Origin: UBA5070 sp035604215
GTDB lineage: Bacteria; Fibrobacterota; Fibrobacteria; UBA5070
NCBI GenBank assembly: GCA_035604215.1
Contig: DATNIW010000030.1
Coordinates: 1 to 12,600 of the forward strand
DNA: 12,600 bases
Direction: 5' to 3'
This document shows positions 7,432-12,600 of this stretch, piece after piece. The position numbers and the translations under genes are program-made. A model generated the notes under the pieces. The model searched no databases. It saw only the letters and a list, made by a program, of their open reading frames with translations, and was not told the origin of the DNA. Numbering within the stretch: the stretch's first letter is position 1; every line of letters begins with the position of its first letter.

Positions 7432-8118
7432 TTGCTCGTGGTTCAAAATCTGTCTAAGATGTTCCATCTCCACATGCAGGGCGGCCTGTCCGTCCGGGCG
7501 CTGGACGGCGTGTCCTTCCACGTGCGCAGGGGCCGGTTCCTTGGCCTTTCCGGACCTTCGGGGGCGGGCAAGAGCACGGTCCTGAAGTGCATCCACCGCA
7601 CCTACCTGGCCTCGGGGGGATCCCTCGCGTTCGAATCGGCGGCCTACGGGACCGTGGATCTGGCCACCGCCACCGAGGCGCAGGTGATCCAATTGAGGCG
7701 GTCGGAGATCGGCTTCGTGTCCCAGTTCCTGCGGGTCATTCCCCGCGTGCCGACCCTGGACCTGGTCGCCGAGCCGCTGCAGATCCGGCAAGGCATCCCC
7801 CTGCTGGAGGCGCGTGAACGCGCGGAGCGGATCCTGGATCGCCTGCGGATCCCGCGGCCCCTGCATTCCGCGTATCCCGCGACCTTCAGCGGGGGCGAAC
7901 AGCAGCGCGTCAACATCGCGCGCGCCGTGGGGTGGGAGCCGTCGCTCCTCCTGCTGGACGAGCCCACCGCTTCCCTGGACAGGGAATCGGCGGGAATCGT
8001 GCTGGACCTGCTCTCGGAGCTCCGCGATCGGGGCTGCACGATGGTGGGGGTCTTCCACGACCCCGAGATGCTTTCGAGGATCGCCGACGAGACGGTCCGG
8101 ATCGGAGGAGAGTCGTGA
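7432..8118 (+). CDS. phnL: C-P lyase-associated ATP-binding protein PhnL
   Basis: The 228-residue ABC-type ATPase (E. coli 226) takes part in the first step with PhnG, PhnH and PhnI. In the known complex it binds on top of a PhnK dimer. Walker A is GPSGAGKST at 41-49, the signature FSGGEQQRV at 152-160, Walker B LLLLDEP at 172-178 and the switch histidine H209. The stretches 'GFVSQFLRVIPRVPTLDLVAEPL' (94-116) and 'GGEQQRVNIAR' are diagnostic of PhnL and separate it from PhnC or general ATPases. The gene uses a TTG start placed 11 bases after the phnK stop, so its translation may be weaker than that of its neighbours. The frame stays open far upstream through phnK, but that part is a shadow of the GC-rich gene and is not PhnL-like. 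Its stop overlaps the GTG of phnM. Confidence 0.95.
   Translation: MLVVQNLSKMFHLHMQGGLSVRALDGVSFHVRRGRFLGLSGPSGAGKSTVLKCIHRTYLASGGSLAFESAAYGTVDLATATEAQVIQLRRSEIGFVSQFLRVIPRVPTLDLVAEPLQIRQGIPLLEARERAERILDRLRIPRPLHSAYPATFSGGEQQRVNIARAVGWEPSLLLLDEPTASLDRESAGIVLDLLSELRDRGCTMVGVFHDPEMLSRIADETVRIGGES
8104..8110 (+). promoter_or_regulatory. Ribosome binding site for phnM (GTG start)
   Basis: GGAGGAG lies 4 bases before the GTG at 8115, which shares two bases with the phnL stop in a GTGA overlap. This start gives a PhnM-length product; in-frame upstream starts (from 7932) would run through the phnL sequence. Confidence 0.75.
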
Positions 8119-9260
8119 CCGACTTCGTCATCGAAAATTGTCGAGCCGTTCTCCCCGACCGCGTCCTGGAAGACGCATCGGTGCGGGTGGAGGGCGGGAC
8201 CATCGCGGAGATCGTCCAGGGACGGACGCTCGGCGGCGGCCTGGACGCCCGCGGCGCGTGGCTCCTCCCGGGTCTGGTGGACATGCACTCCGACGCCATC
8301 GAGAAGGCGGTGGAGCCCAGGCCCAACGCCCGCTTCCCCACCGAGATCGCGGTGAGGGAGCTGGACCGGAGCCTGGCCGCATGCGGCATCACCACCATGT
8401 TCCACTCCCTCTCCTTCGCCGACATGGAAGAAGGCCTGCGCTCCAACAACGCCGCCGCGGGGCTGATCCGCGAGATCTTCGAGCTCCGCCCGCTGTTGCG
8501 CGTGAACACCCGGATCCACGCCCGTTTCGAGGTCACCGACCTGGGCGCGGTCCCCCACCTGGAAGCGCTGGTGAGGGAGGGCAAGGTGCATCTCCTGTCC
8601 TTCATGGACCACTCTCCCGGCCAGGGCCAGTACAAGGACGTGGCCGCCTACAAGGGGTTCTACGGCAAGGTCTACGACAAGTCCGACGAAGAACTGGACC
8701 GCATCCTGGAACGCAAGCGCGCCGCGCACGAGAGCGGGGTGGGCGAAGCCGTGGACGCCATGGTCGAGCTTTGCTCCAGCCACGGGGTGGCAATGGCTTC
8801 GCACGACGACGACAGCGAGGTGCGGATCGACTGGTGCGCCCGCGAAGGGATCGCCATGAGCGAATTTCCCGTGAACCTCCAGACGGCGGGCGCCGCACGC
8901 GACCGTGGCATCCCCTCGTGCCTGGGAGCGCCCAACCTGGTGCGGGGCGGATCGCAGGCCGGCAACCTCTCCGTCCGCAAGGCCCTGGAGCACGGGTACG
9001 GCGACATCCTCTGCTCCGACTACCTCCCCGTGTCGCTGCTGCACGCCGTCTTCCTGGTGGACTCCTTGGGCCTTCGCCCCCTGCCCCAAGCCGTGGCCAT
9101 GGCGACCCTGGTCCCCGCCACCGCGACGGGAATCGACGAATGCACCGGTTCCATCGAGATCGGGAAGCGCGCGGATCTGCTTGTGGTGGAGCGCCGCCAC
9201 GACCATCCCGACATCCTGCACACCTGGGTGAACGGCCGCGAGGTGTACGCCTCGCGCTGA
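8115..9260 (+). CDS. phnM: PhnM, 5-triphosphoribosyl-1-phosphonate diphosphohydrolase
   Basis: The 381-residue cytoplasmic metallohydrolase of the amidohydrolase superfamily removes pyrophosphate from 5-triphosphoribosyl-1-phosphonate to make the PhnJ substrate (E. coli 378 residues). Family marks are 'LLPGLVDMHSDAIEKAVEPRP' starting at residue 50, with the metal pair His58-x-Asp60 in place of the HxH of most amidohydrolases, as is normal in PhnM. Others are 'MDHSPGQGQY' (164-173), 'ASHDD' with His230, 'GAPNLVRGGSQAGNLS', and 'SDYLPVSLLHAVF' near the end, followed by 'GSIEIGKRADLLVVERRHDHP'. The start is GTG, overlapping the phnL stop. This is the last recognisable C-P lyase gene: phnN and phnP, which complete the pathway to PRPP in E. 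coli, do not follow. Confidence 0.95.
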   Translation: MTDFVIENCRAVLPDRVLEDASVRVEGGTIAEIVQGRTLGGGLDARGAWLLPGLVDMHSDAIEKAVEPRPNARFPTEIAVRELDRSLAACGITTMFHSLSFADMEEGLRSNNAAAGLIREIFELRPLLRVNTRIHARFEVTDLGAVPHLEALVREGKVHLLSFMDHSPGQGQYKDVAAYKGFYGKVYDKSDEELDRILERKRAAHESGVGEAVDAMVELCSSHGVAMASHDDDSEVRIDWCAREGIAMSEFPVNLQTAGAARDRGIPSCLGAPNLVRGGSQAGNLSVRKALEHGYGDILCSDYLPVSLLHAVFLVDSLGLRPLPQAVAMATLVPATATGIDECTGSIEIGKRADLLVVERRHDHPDILHTWVNGREVYASR

Positions 9261-9389
9261 TGCGCATTGGGGGACTCCCCGGTCGGGATTGCAGTCCTGT
9301 TGCCGCGCCCCCCGTGCCGTCCCGCGCCGTGTAGGTTCATCGGCGTCCTCGCTGCGAGTCGGAAAATGTCAGCACGAAGGGAGCGACGC
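9261..9389 (+). other. Gap between phnM and the PLD-like gene, with a possible weak hairpin
   Basis: This is the largest same-strand gap in the window. GGACT at 9272-9276 can pair with AGTCC at 9293-9297, and CCC at 9278-9280 with GGG at 9285-9287 inside it, giving a small bulged hairpin. It is followed by TGTTG rather than a run of T, so it is at best a weak terminator. I see no convincing promoter here. Whether the next gene belongs to the phn operon is therefore open. Confidence 0.3.
9377..9383 (+). promoter_or_regulatory. Ribosome binding site for the PLD-like gene
   Basis: AAGGGAG lies 6 bases before the ATG at 9390. It decides the start against an upstream TTG at 9267, whose extra 41 residues are arginine- and proline-rich and look like untranslated spacer. 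Confidence 0.75.
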
Positions 9390-11096
9390 ATGCCCAACGC
9401 CACCAGCTTCGCGGACAACGACGTGATCCAGGTCGCCTGGCGATATCCGGAGAAGATCCCCGGATGCCTGGGCTTCGCCATCTACCGGAAGCCCGGTGCG
9501 CCCGACGCCGCCGGATCCTGGGAACCACTGGAGACCTGGGTCGGATTCGTCGGCCAGTCGAACCCCGCATGGACGAAGCACAGCTCGGAGGAATGGCCGG
9601 TGCAGGCCTTCGAGTGGAAGGATCTCCTGGCCGCACGCGGGAGCGCCTGGAGCCACAGGATCGTTCCGCTGGTCGGCGAACCCGGCAAGCTCGCGCCTCG
9701 CGGCGACCTCGCCGTCGTGGCGGGACCCTCCACCCCGACGCCCGACCGCGGAAGCTTCAAGACCTACTTCAACCGGGGCATCCTCTCCACCCAGTTCCTG
9801 GTCCACCAGATCCCCCCGGGTCCCGACGGCGCCCCGGACTACAAGGTGCTGACCAACCGCATCGACCAGCCGGGAGACCCCCTGCGCCAGGCCCTCGCGG
9901 GCCAGATCCTGGAGGGCGTGGAGCTGCTCGTGAAGCGGTCCTCGGACCAGGGCGGAAGCTGCTACCTCGCCCTCTACGAGTTGAACGATCCGGAACTTGT
10001 CCAGATCCTTCTCCAGGCCGGGAACCTGCACCTGATCCTTTCCAACGCGGGGACGAACGACGCCACCAACCGCGCCGCGCGGCAGGCGCTCCACGAGCGG
10101 ACGGGGATCGAGATCATCGACCGCTTCGTGCCCAGCGGGCACATCGGGCACAACAAATTCTGCGTGCAGGTGGATGCACAAGGCCATCCCCGGGCGGTTC
10201 TCCTGGGGAGCACCAACTGGACGGACACCGGGATCTGCGCCCAGTCCAACAACGCGCTGGTGGCGGAAAGCTCGGATCTCGCCGCCGCCTACATGGACTA
10301 CTGGAATCGCCTGAAGGCGGACACTTCCGACGGCAAGGGCGCCCAAGGTCCCGAACTCCGCGCCTGGGACGCCAGCCCCGGCGCGAAGGATCTCGCGGTG
10401 GACCAGGGAACCGCCACGGTCTGGTTCTCGCCGAACACCCCTCATGCACGCCACTCTCCTCCCCAGCCGGACGAACCGACCCCTCCCGACCTCGCGGAGG
10501 TGTTCGGCCTCATGGAACAGGCCAGGCAAGCCATCCTGTTCCTGGAGTTCGAACCGGGAACGCCCAGCGTCATCGACACGGCGGCCCGGATCGCGAAGGC
10601 GAACCCGGAACTGGTCGTCCGCGGAGCCGTGACCGACCCCAAGGCGGCGGGCGACTTCAACACCGTCCTCGTGCACGACACCGACGCCAACGCCGAAGTC
10701 GTCGCCGCGGCGGCGATCGGCGACCAGTTCTCCTACTGGCAGCAGGAGCTGTTGAAGGCGGGCCCCGACGCCCACGCCATCATCCAGGACAAGATCGTGG
10801 TGATCGATCCGTTCTCTCCCGGCTGCGTGGTGGTGACCGGCAGCCACAACCAGGGGTACCGGGCCTCCTACGACAACGACGAGAACCTTCTGATCGTGCG
10901 CGGCCATCGGCCCCTCGCCGAAGCCTACGCGGTCCACGTGATGGACGTGTTCGAGCACTACCGCTTCCGCCACGAGATCCAGACCAAGGCATCGGGCGCC
11001 TTCTCGGGCCTGGAGACCACGGACGCCTGGCAGGACAAGTTCTTCGGGGCGAACACCACCGCGAACAGGGACGCCAAGGTCTGGTTCCCGGATTGA
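9390..11096 (+). CDS. Phospholipase D-superfamily protein of unknown role
   Basis: The 568-residue protein has an N-terminal beta-rich region (about 1-105, 'DVIQVAWRYPEKIPGCLGFAIYRK', possibly fibronectin-like) and then two PLD-type halves. The first active-site motif is H254-N-K256 with D262 and GSTN at 273-276; K to D is five residues apart instead of the usual four. In the second, K468, D473 and GSHN at 484-487 fit the motif, but the position of its histidine is Gln466. 'CAQSNNALVAE' and 'GYRASYDNDENLLIVRG' follow the two motifs as in a group of bacterial PLD-like proteins I recognise only by type. PLD enzymes hydrolyse or exchange phosphodiester bonds through a covalent histidine intermediate. 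No signal peptide or membrane segment is seen, so it is probably cytoplasmic. It follows phnM by 129 bases on the same strand and faces the xylanase gene. Substrate unknown. Confidence 0.85.
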   Translation: MPNATSFADNDVIQVAWRYPEKIPGCLGFAIYRKPGAPDAAGSWEPLETWVGFVGQSNPAWTKHSSEEWPVQAFEWKDLLAARGSAWSHRIVPLVGEPGKLAPRGDLAVVAGPSTPTPDRGSFKTYFNRGILSTQFLVHQIPPGPDGAPDYKVLTNRIDQPGDPLRQALAGQILEGVELLVKRSSDQGGSCYLALYELNDPELVQILLQAGNLHLILSNAGTNDATNRAARQALHERTGIEIIDRFVPSGHIGHNKFCVQVDAQGHPRAVLLGSTNWTDTGICAQSNNALVAESSDLAAAYMDYWNRLKADTSDGKGAQGPELRAWDASPGAKDLAVDQGTATVWFSPNTPHARHSPPQPDEPTPPDLAEVFGLMEQARQAILFLEFEPGTPSVIDTAARIAKANPELVVRGAVTDPKAAGDFNTVLVHDTDANAEVVAAAAIGDQFSYWQQELLKAGPDAHAIIQDKIVVIDPFSPGCVVVTGSHNQGYRASYDNDENLLIVRGHRPLAEAYAVHVMDVFEHYRFRHEIQTKASGAFSGLETTDAWQDKFFGANTTANRDAKVWFPD

Positions 11097-11122
11097 GTTC
11101 GGCCTGCAGGCTATAGAAGGAG

Positions 11123-12124
11123 CTACTGGACGAGCAGCTTCCTGGTTTGGGGAGCGCTGGCATCCCCCTGGAAGCGCAGCAGATAAAGCCCCTTGGGCAG
11201 ATTGGCGGTGGGAACGATCGCCTGCTGCGAACTTGCCTGCCGAACGGACCGAAGCACCGAACCGTCCAGCGAAACGATGGAGAGGATACCGGGTGCGCCC
11301 GCGTTGAAGGCTGCGCCGGCTGGCGTGACCTCCGGCATGGTTTCCGGGACGGGCTCCAAGGCGGTGGAACCACCAACGGTCATGGTTCCCACCGAATAGT
11401 CGATGCTCCCGCTGCCTCCCCCCGCTTCCACGAGAAGCTTGGCCTCTTCCATGTTCCCCAGGTTCATCCCCAACTTCGTCCACTGGGCGAAGTGCTGGGA
11501 AAGGGAGATGGTGCCGCAAGTGCGCGCAGACTGCCGGATGCTGAAGAACTGCACGAATGTCGCGGTGCCCGTGATGGCCGGCTGATTGGTCTGGGTGTGG
11601 GTGTAGACGTTGTAGGTGCCACCATCAAGCGTATACGAGCCCATCATCTGGCCGCCCCCGGTGGGGGGCGAACCACCGCCGAACCAGTCGTCGACGATGT
11701 AGTACTCGTGCAGCGGGTTTTCCGACCAGCCGTAGATCCCGATGAACGAGTAGCCGCCCGCGGATCCCGATTTGGTGTAGGAATAGGTCGCCACGATGTT
11801 GCCGATTTGGGTGTAGCTCTGGGTGGAGTTCCATTGCAACCCTTCGCGTGCAAGGAAATCCCCGGCGTTGTTCCAAGTCGCCTTGAACGCGGCGCTGCCG
11901 TTTCCGTGGGGCGTCATGCAACCCCCGCTCCCGCTGGACCAGATGGTCCATGTGTAGCTGCCCACGGTCCCCGAAGCGTTCGAGGAGCATTGCTGCGTCC
12001 CGCTTGTCAGGGTGGCCGATGAGCAATTCTGCGCCGAGCTGGGCTGCGCCGAGCCCAGGACCAAGAAGGCAGCGGTCGCCGCCGCCGCAACTCCAGCACC
12101 ATTGGATCGCTGATTCCGTCTCAT
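11123..12124 (-). CDS. Secreted GH11 endo-1,4-beta-xylanase with C-terminal sorting domain
   Basis: The 333-residue protein hydrolyses the xylan backbone with retention of configuration. Residues 1-31 form a Sec signal peptide (RRNQR start, Ala-rich core, likely cut SSA/QN). The GH11 jelly roll spans about 45-251. 'IYGWSENPLHEYYIVDDW' (130-147) holds the nucleophile E140, and 'KLLVEAGGGSGS' (229-240) the acid/base E233. Tyr131 and Tyr142 match conserved active-site tyrosines. The residue paired with the acid/base is Asp89 ('NNAGDF'), the type found in acid-optimum GH11 enzymes. Cysteines 34, 46, 69 and 203 could form disulfides. After a Pro/Glu-rich linker (about 252-275), residues 276-333 resemble a T9SS type A sorting tail ('VSLDGSVL', 'LPKGLYLLRF', 'TRKLLVQ'). 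The gene is converging with the PLD gene, 26 bases away, and is visibly poorer in GC than the phn genes. Confidence 0.94.
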   Translation of the reverse strand: MRRNQRSNGAGVAAAATAAFLVLGSAQPSSAQNCSSATLTSGTQQCSSNASGTVGSYTWTIWSSGSGGCMTPHGNGSAAFKATWNNAGDFLAREGLQWNSTQSYTQIGNIVATYSYTKSGSAGGYSFIGIYGWSENPLHEYYIVDDWFGGGSPPTGGGQMMGSYTLDGGTYNVYTHTQTNQPAITGTATFVQFFSIRQSARTCGTISLSQHFAQWTKLGMNLGNMEEAKLLVEAGGGSGSIDYSVGTMTVGGSTALEPVPETMPEVTPAGAAFNAGAPGILSIVSLDGSVLRSVRQASSQQAIVPTANLPKGLYLLRFQGDASAPQTRKLLVQ

Positions 12125-12327
12125 AAACTCGCCCTCCCAGAGTGGTTATTGTCAATTTACCAACGACCTTTCAGACCCGCAGGCCGTTCGTTCGCGTCGC
12201 AATCGATTATGGAAGAGTGAGGGGGTGATCCAGGGAGAGTGGCTGGATTGACCTTCGGGGCGTTACCAAAACACCAACGCTTTCTCTGGCGAGATCGATC
12301 CGCCAACTCACCGTTCGCGTTACGGAT
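12125..12327 (-). promoter_or_regulatory. Intergenic region upstream of the xylanase, likely holding its promoter
   Basis: These 203 bases separate the xylanase from the upstream gene on the same strand. On the minus strand an AT-rich patch within about 12144-12160 contains TAAATTGACAATAA, and CATAAT occurs around 12207-12212. Neither forms a clear -35/-10 pair with 17-base spacing, so I cannot place a promoter precisely. The size of the gap and the convergent neighbour mean the xylanase must be transcribed from here or from the upstream gene. No convincing terminator or operator was found. Confidence 0.35.
12132..12138 (-). promoter_or_regulatory. Ribosome binding site for the xylanase gene
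   Basis: On the minus strand GGGAGGG lies 7 bases before the ATG whose first base is 12124. It supports this start, which also gives a complete signal peptide. Confidence 0.75.
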
Positions 12328-12600
12328 TCAGTGGCTCCAGCCCATCCAAGGCTTCGGCGGGATCTGTAGGATCCTCCCCAGGATGTCCACTGGTGGACCC
12401 GTCCTGGCCACACCTTCTCGAAGCAGCGGCTCGAGCGCCGTGGTCCCCGAATCCACCAGCTCCCAGGACTGCGCGAGCGATGCGGACTTGGCGGGATTCT
12501 GGACGACGCCCGCTCCCGATGCTTCCAGCAGCAAGGCGCTGTGGACCATCCGGAATTGGAGGGACACCCCGGGAACAGGGGATCCACCTTCGATCCGCAG
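12328..12600 (-). CDS. Unidentified protein, C-terminal end
   Basis: On the minus strand the frame is open from the right edge of the window to a TGA at 12328-12330, giving 90 residues of a protein that starts outside. Third codon positions are mostly G or C, as in the phn genes, and the residue mix is protein-like ('VPGVSLQFRMVHSALLLEAS', 'SWELVDSGTTALEPLLREG', ending in 'PWMGWSH'). An in-frame GTG at 12567 is probably internal, since the sequence before it is also protein-like. There is no signal peptide, membrane segment or motif in the visible part, and I do not recognise the family. It lies upstream of the xylanase in the same direction, about 200 bases away, so co-transcription is possible but not indicated. 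Confidence 0.5.
   Translation of the reverse strand: MRIEGGSPVPGVSLQFRMVHSALLLEASGAGVVQNPAKSASLAQSWELVDSGTTALEPLLREGVARTGPPVDILGRILQIPPKPWMGWSH

Noticed and set aside
7644..9221. 525-codon minus-strand frame over phnL and phnM
   Set aside because: It is a shadow of two clearly identified genes; the low-complexity His/Gly/Asp/Val composition is typical of such frames.
9267..9389. N-terminal extension of the PLD-like protein from a TTG at 9267
   Set aside because: The extension is Arg/Pro/Cys-rich, lacks a ribosome binding site and is not a signal peptide; the ATG at 9390 has a good one.
11103..11142. Possible terminator between the convergent PLD and xylanase genes
   Set aside because: GCCTGCAGGC is only a 10-base palindrome (3-base stem if folded). 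The GGAGCT/AGCTTC pairing needs a G-U pair and an 11-base loop, and it has no T run. Too weak to call.
9369..11519. 716-codon open frame on the minus strand across the PLD-like gene and the end of the xylanase
   Set aside because: It lies antisense to a gene with recognisable PLD motifs and ribosome binding site. Long antisense frames are common in GC-rich DNA, and its sequence is His/Gly/Arg/Val-rich with no family resemblance.
12260..12280. GCGTT/AACGC inverted repeat upstream of the xylanase
   Set aside because: A 5-base stem with an 11-base loop and no following T run; expected by chance.
12190..12320. Exact 8-base repeat GTTCGCGT (12190-12197 and 12313-12320) as possible operator pair
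   Set aside because: Only two copies 123 bases apart, one inside the likely untranslated end of the upstream gene; not distinguishable from chance.
12207..12587. 126-codon minus-strand frame at the right edge
   Set aside because: It overlaps the 12328-12600 frame in another register, is Arg/Ser/Pro-rich, and runs into the xylanase upstream region. The other frame has better codon use.

Overview
The window is GC-rich, Gram-negative DNA carrying an almost complete carbon-phosphorus (C-P) lyase operon, followed by a phospholipase D-superfamily protein and, on the opposite strand, a secreted GH11 xylanase. The outer-membrane barrel at the left edge shows that the host has an outer membrane. The xylanase core has the ruminal/Fibrobacter-type 'FLAREGL' signature and ends in a domain resembling a type IX secretion (T9SS) sorting tail. 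Together these suggest a plant-polymer-degrading bacterium, with a high-GC Fibrobacterota member as my best guess and other T9SS-bearing phyla as alternatives. This assignment is inference; there is no rRNA or other marker gene.

Layout: (1) 1-471, C-terminal part of a porin-like barrel. (2) 511-9260, phnC-phnD-phnE-phnO-phnG-phnH-phnI-phnJ-phnK-phnL-phnM, all on +, with gaps of at most about 50 bases and many start/stop overlaps, so very probably one transcription unit. (3) 9390-11096 (+), a 568-residue two-domain phospholipase D-like protein of unknown role, 129 bases after phnM. (4) 11123-12124 (-), GH11 xylanase with signal peptide and C-terminal sorting domain, convergent with the PLD gene. 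(5) 12328-12600 (-), the C-terminal end of an unidentified protein running off the right edge.

How the genes work together: the barrel may admit phosphonates through the outer membrane. PhnD binds them in the periplasm and PhnE/PhnC import them. PhnO can N-acetylate aminoalkylphosphonates. PhnI, with PhnG and PhnH (and PhnL in the standard pathway), attaches the phosphonate to the ribose of ATP. PhnM removes pyrophosphate. PhnJ, a radical SAM enzyme, cleaves the C-P bond, with PhnK docking on the core complex. This yields a hydrocarbon and 5-phosphoribosyl-1,2-cyclic phosphate. The usual downstream enzymes PhnP and PhnN and the regulator PhnF are not in this window.

Points of most interest: the cysteine-rich insertion in PhnK, the PLD-family protein sitting where phnN/phnP would be expected, the apparent His-to-Gln change in its second HKD motif, and the porin at the head of the operon. 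I saw no tRNA, rRNA, CRISPR array, insertion sequence or attachment site.
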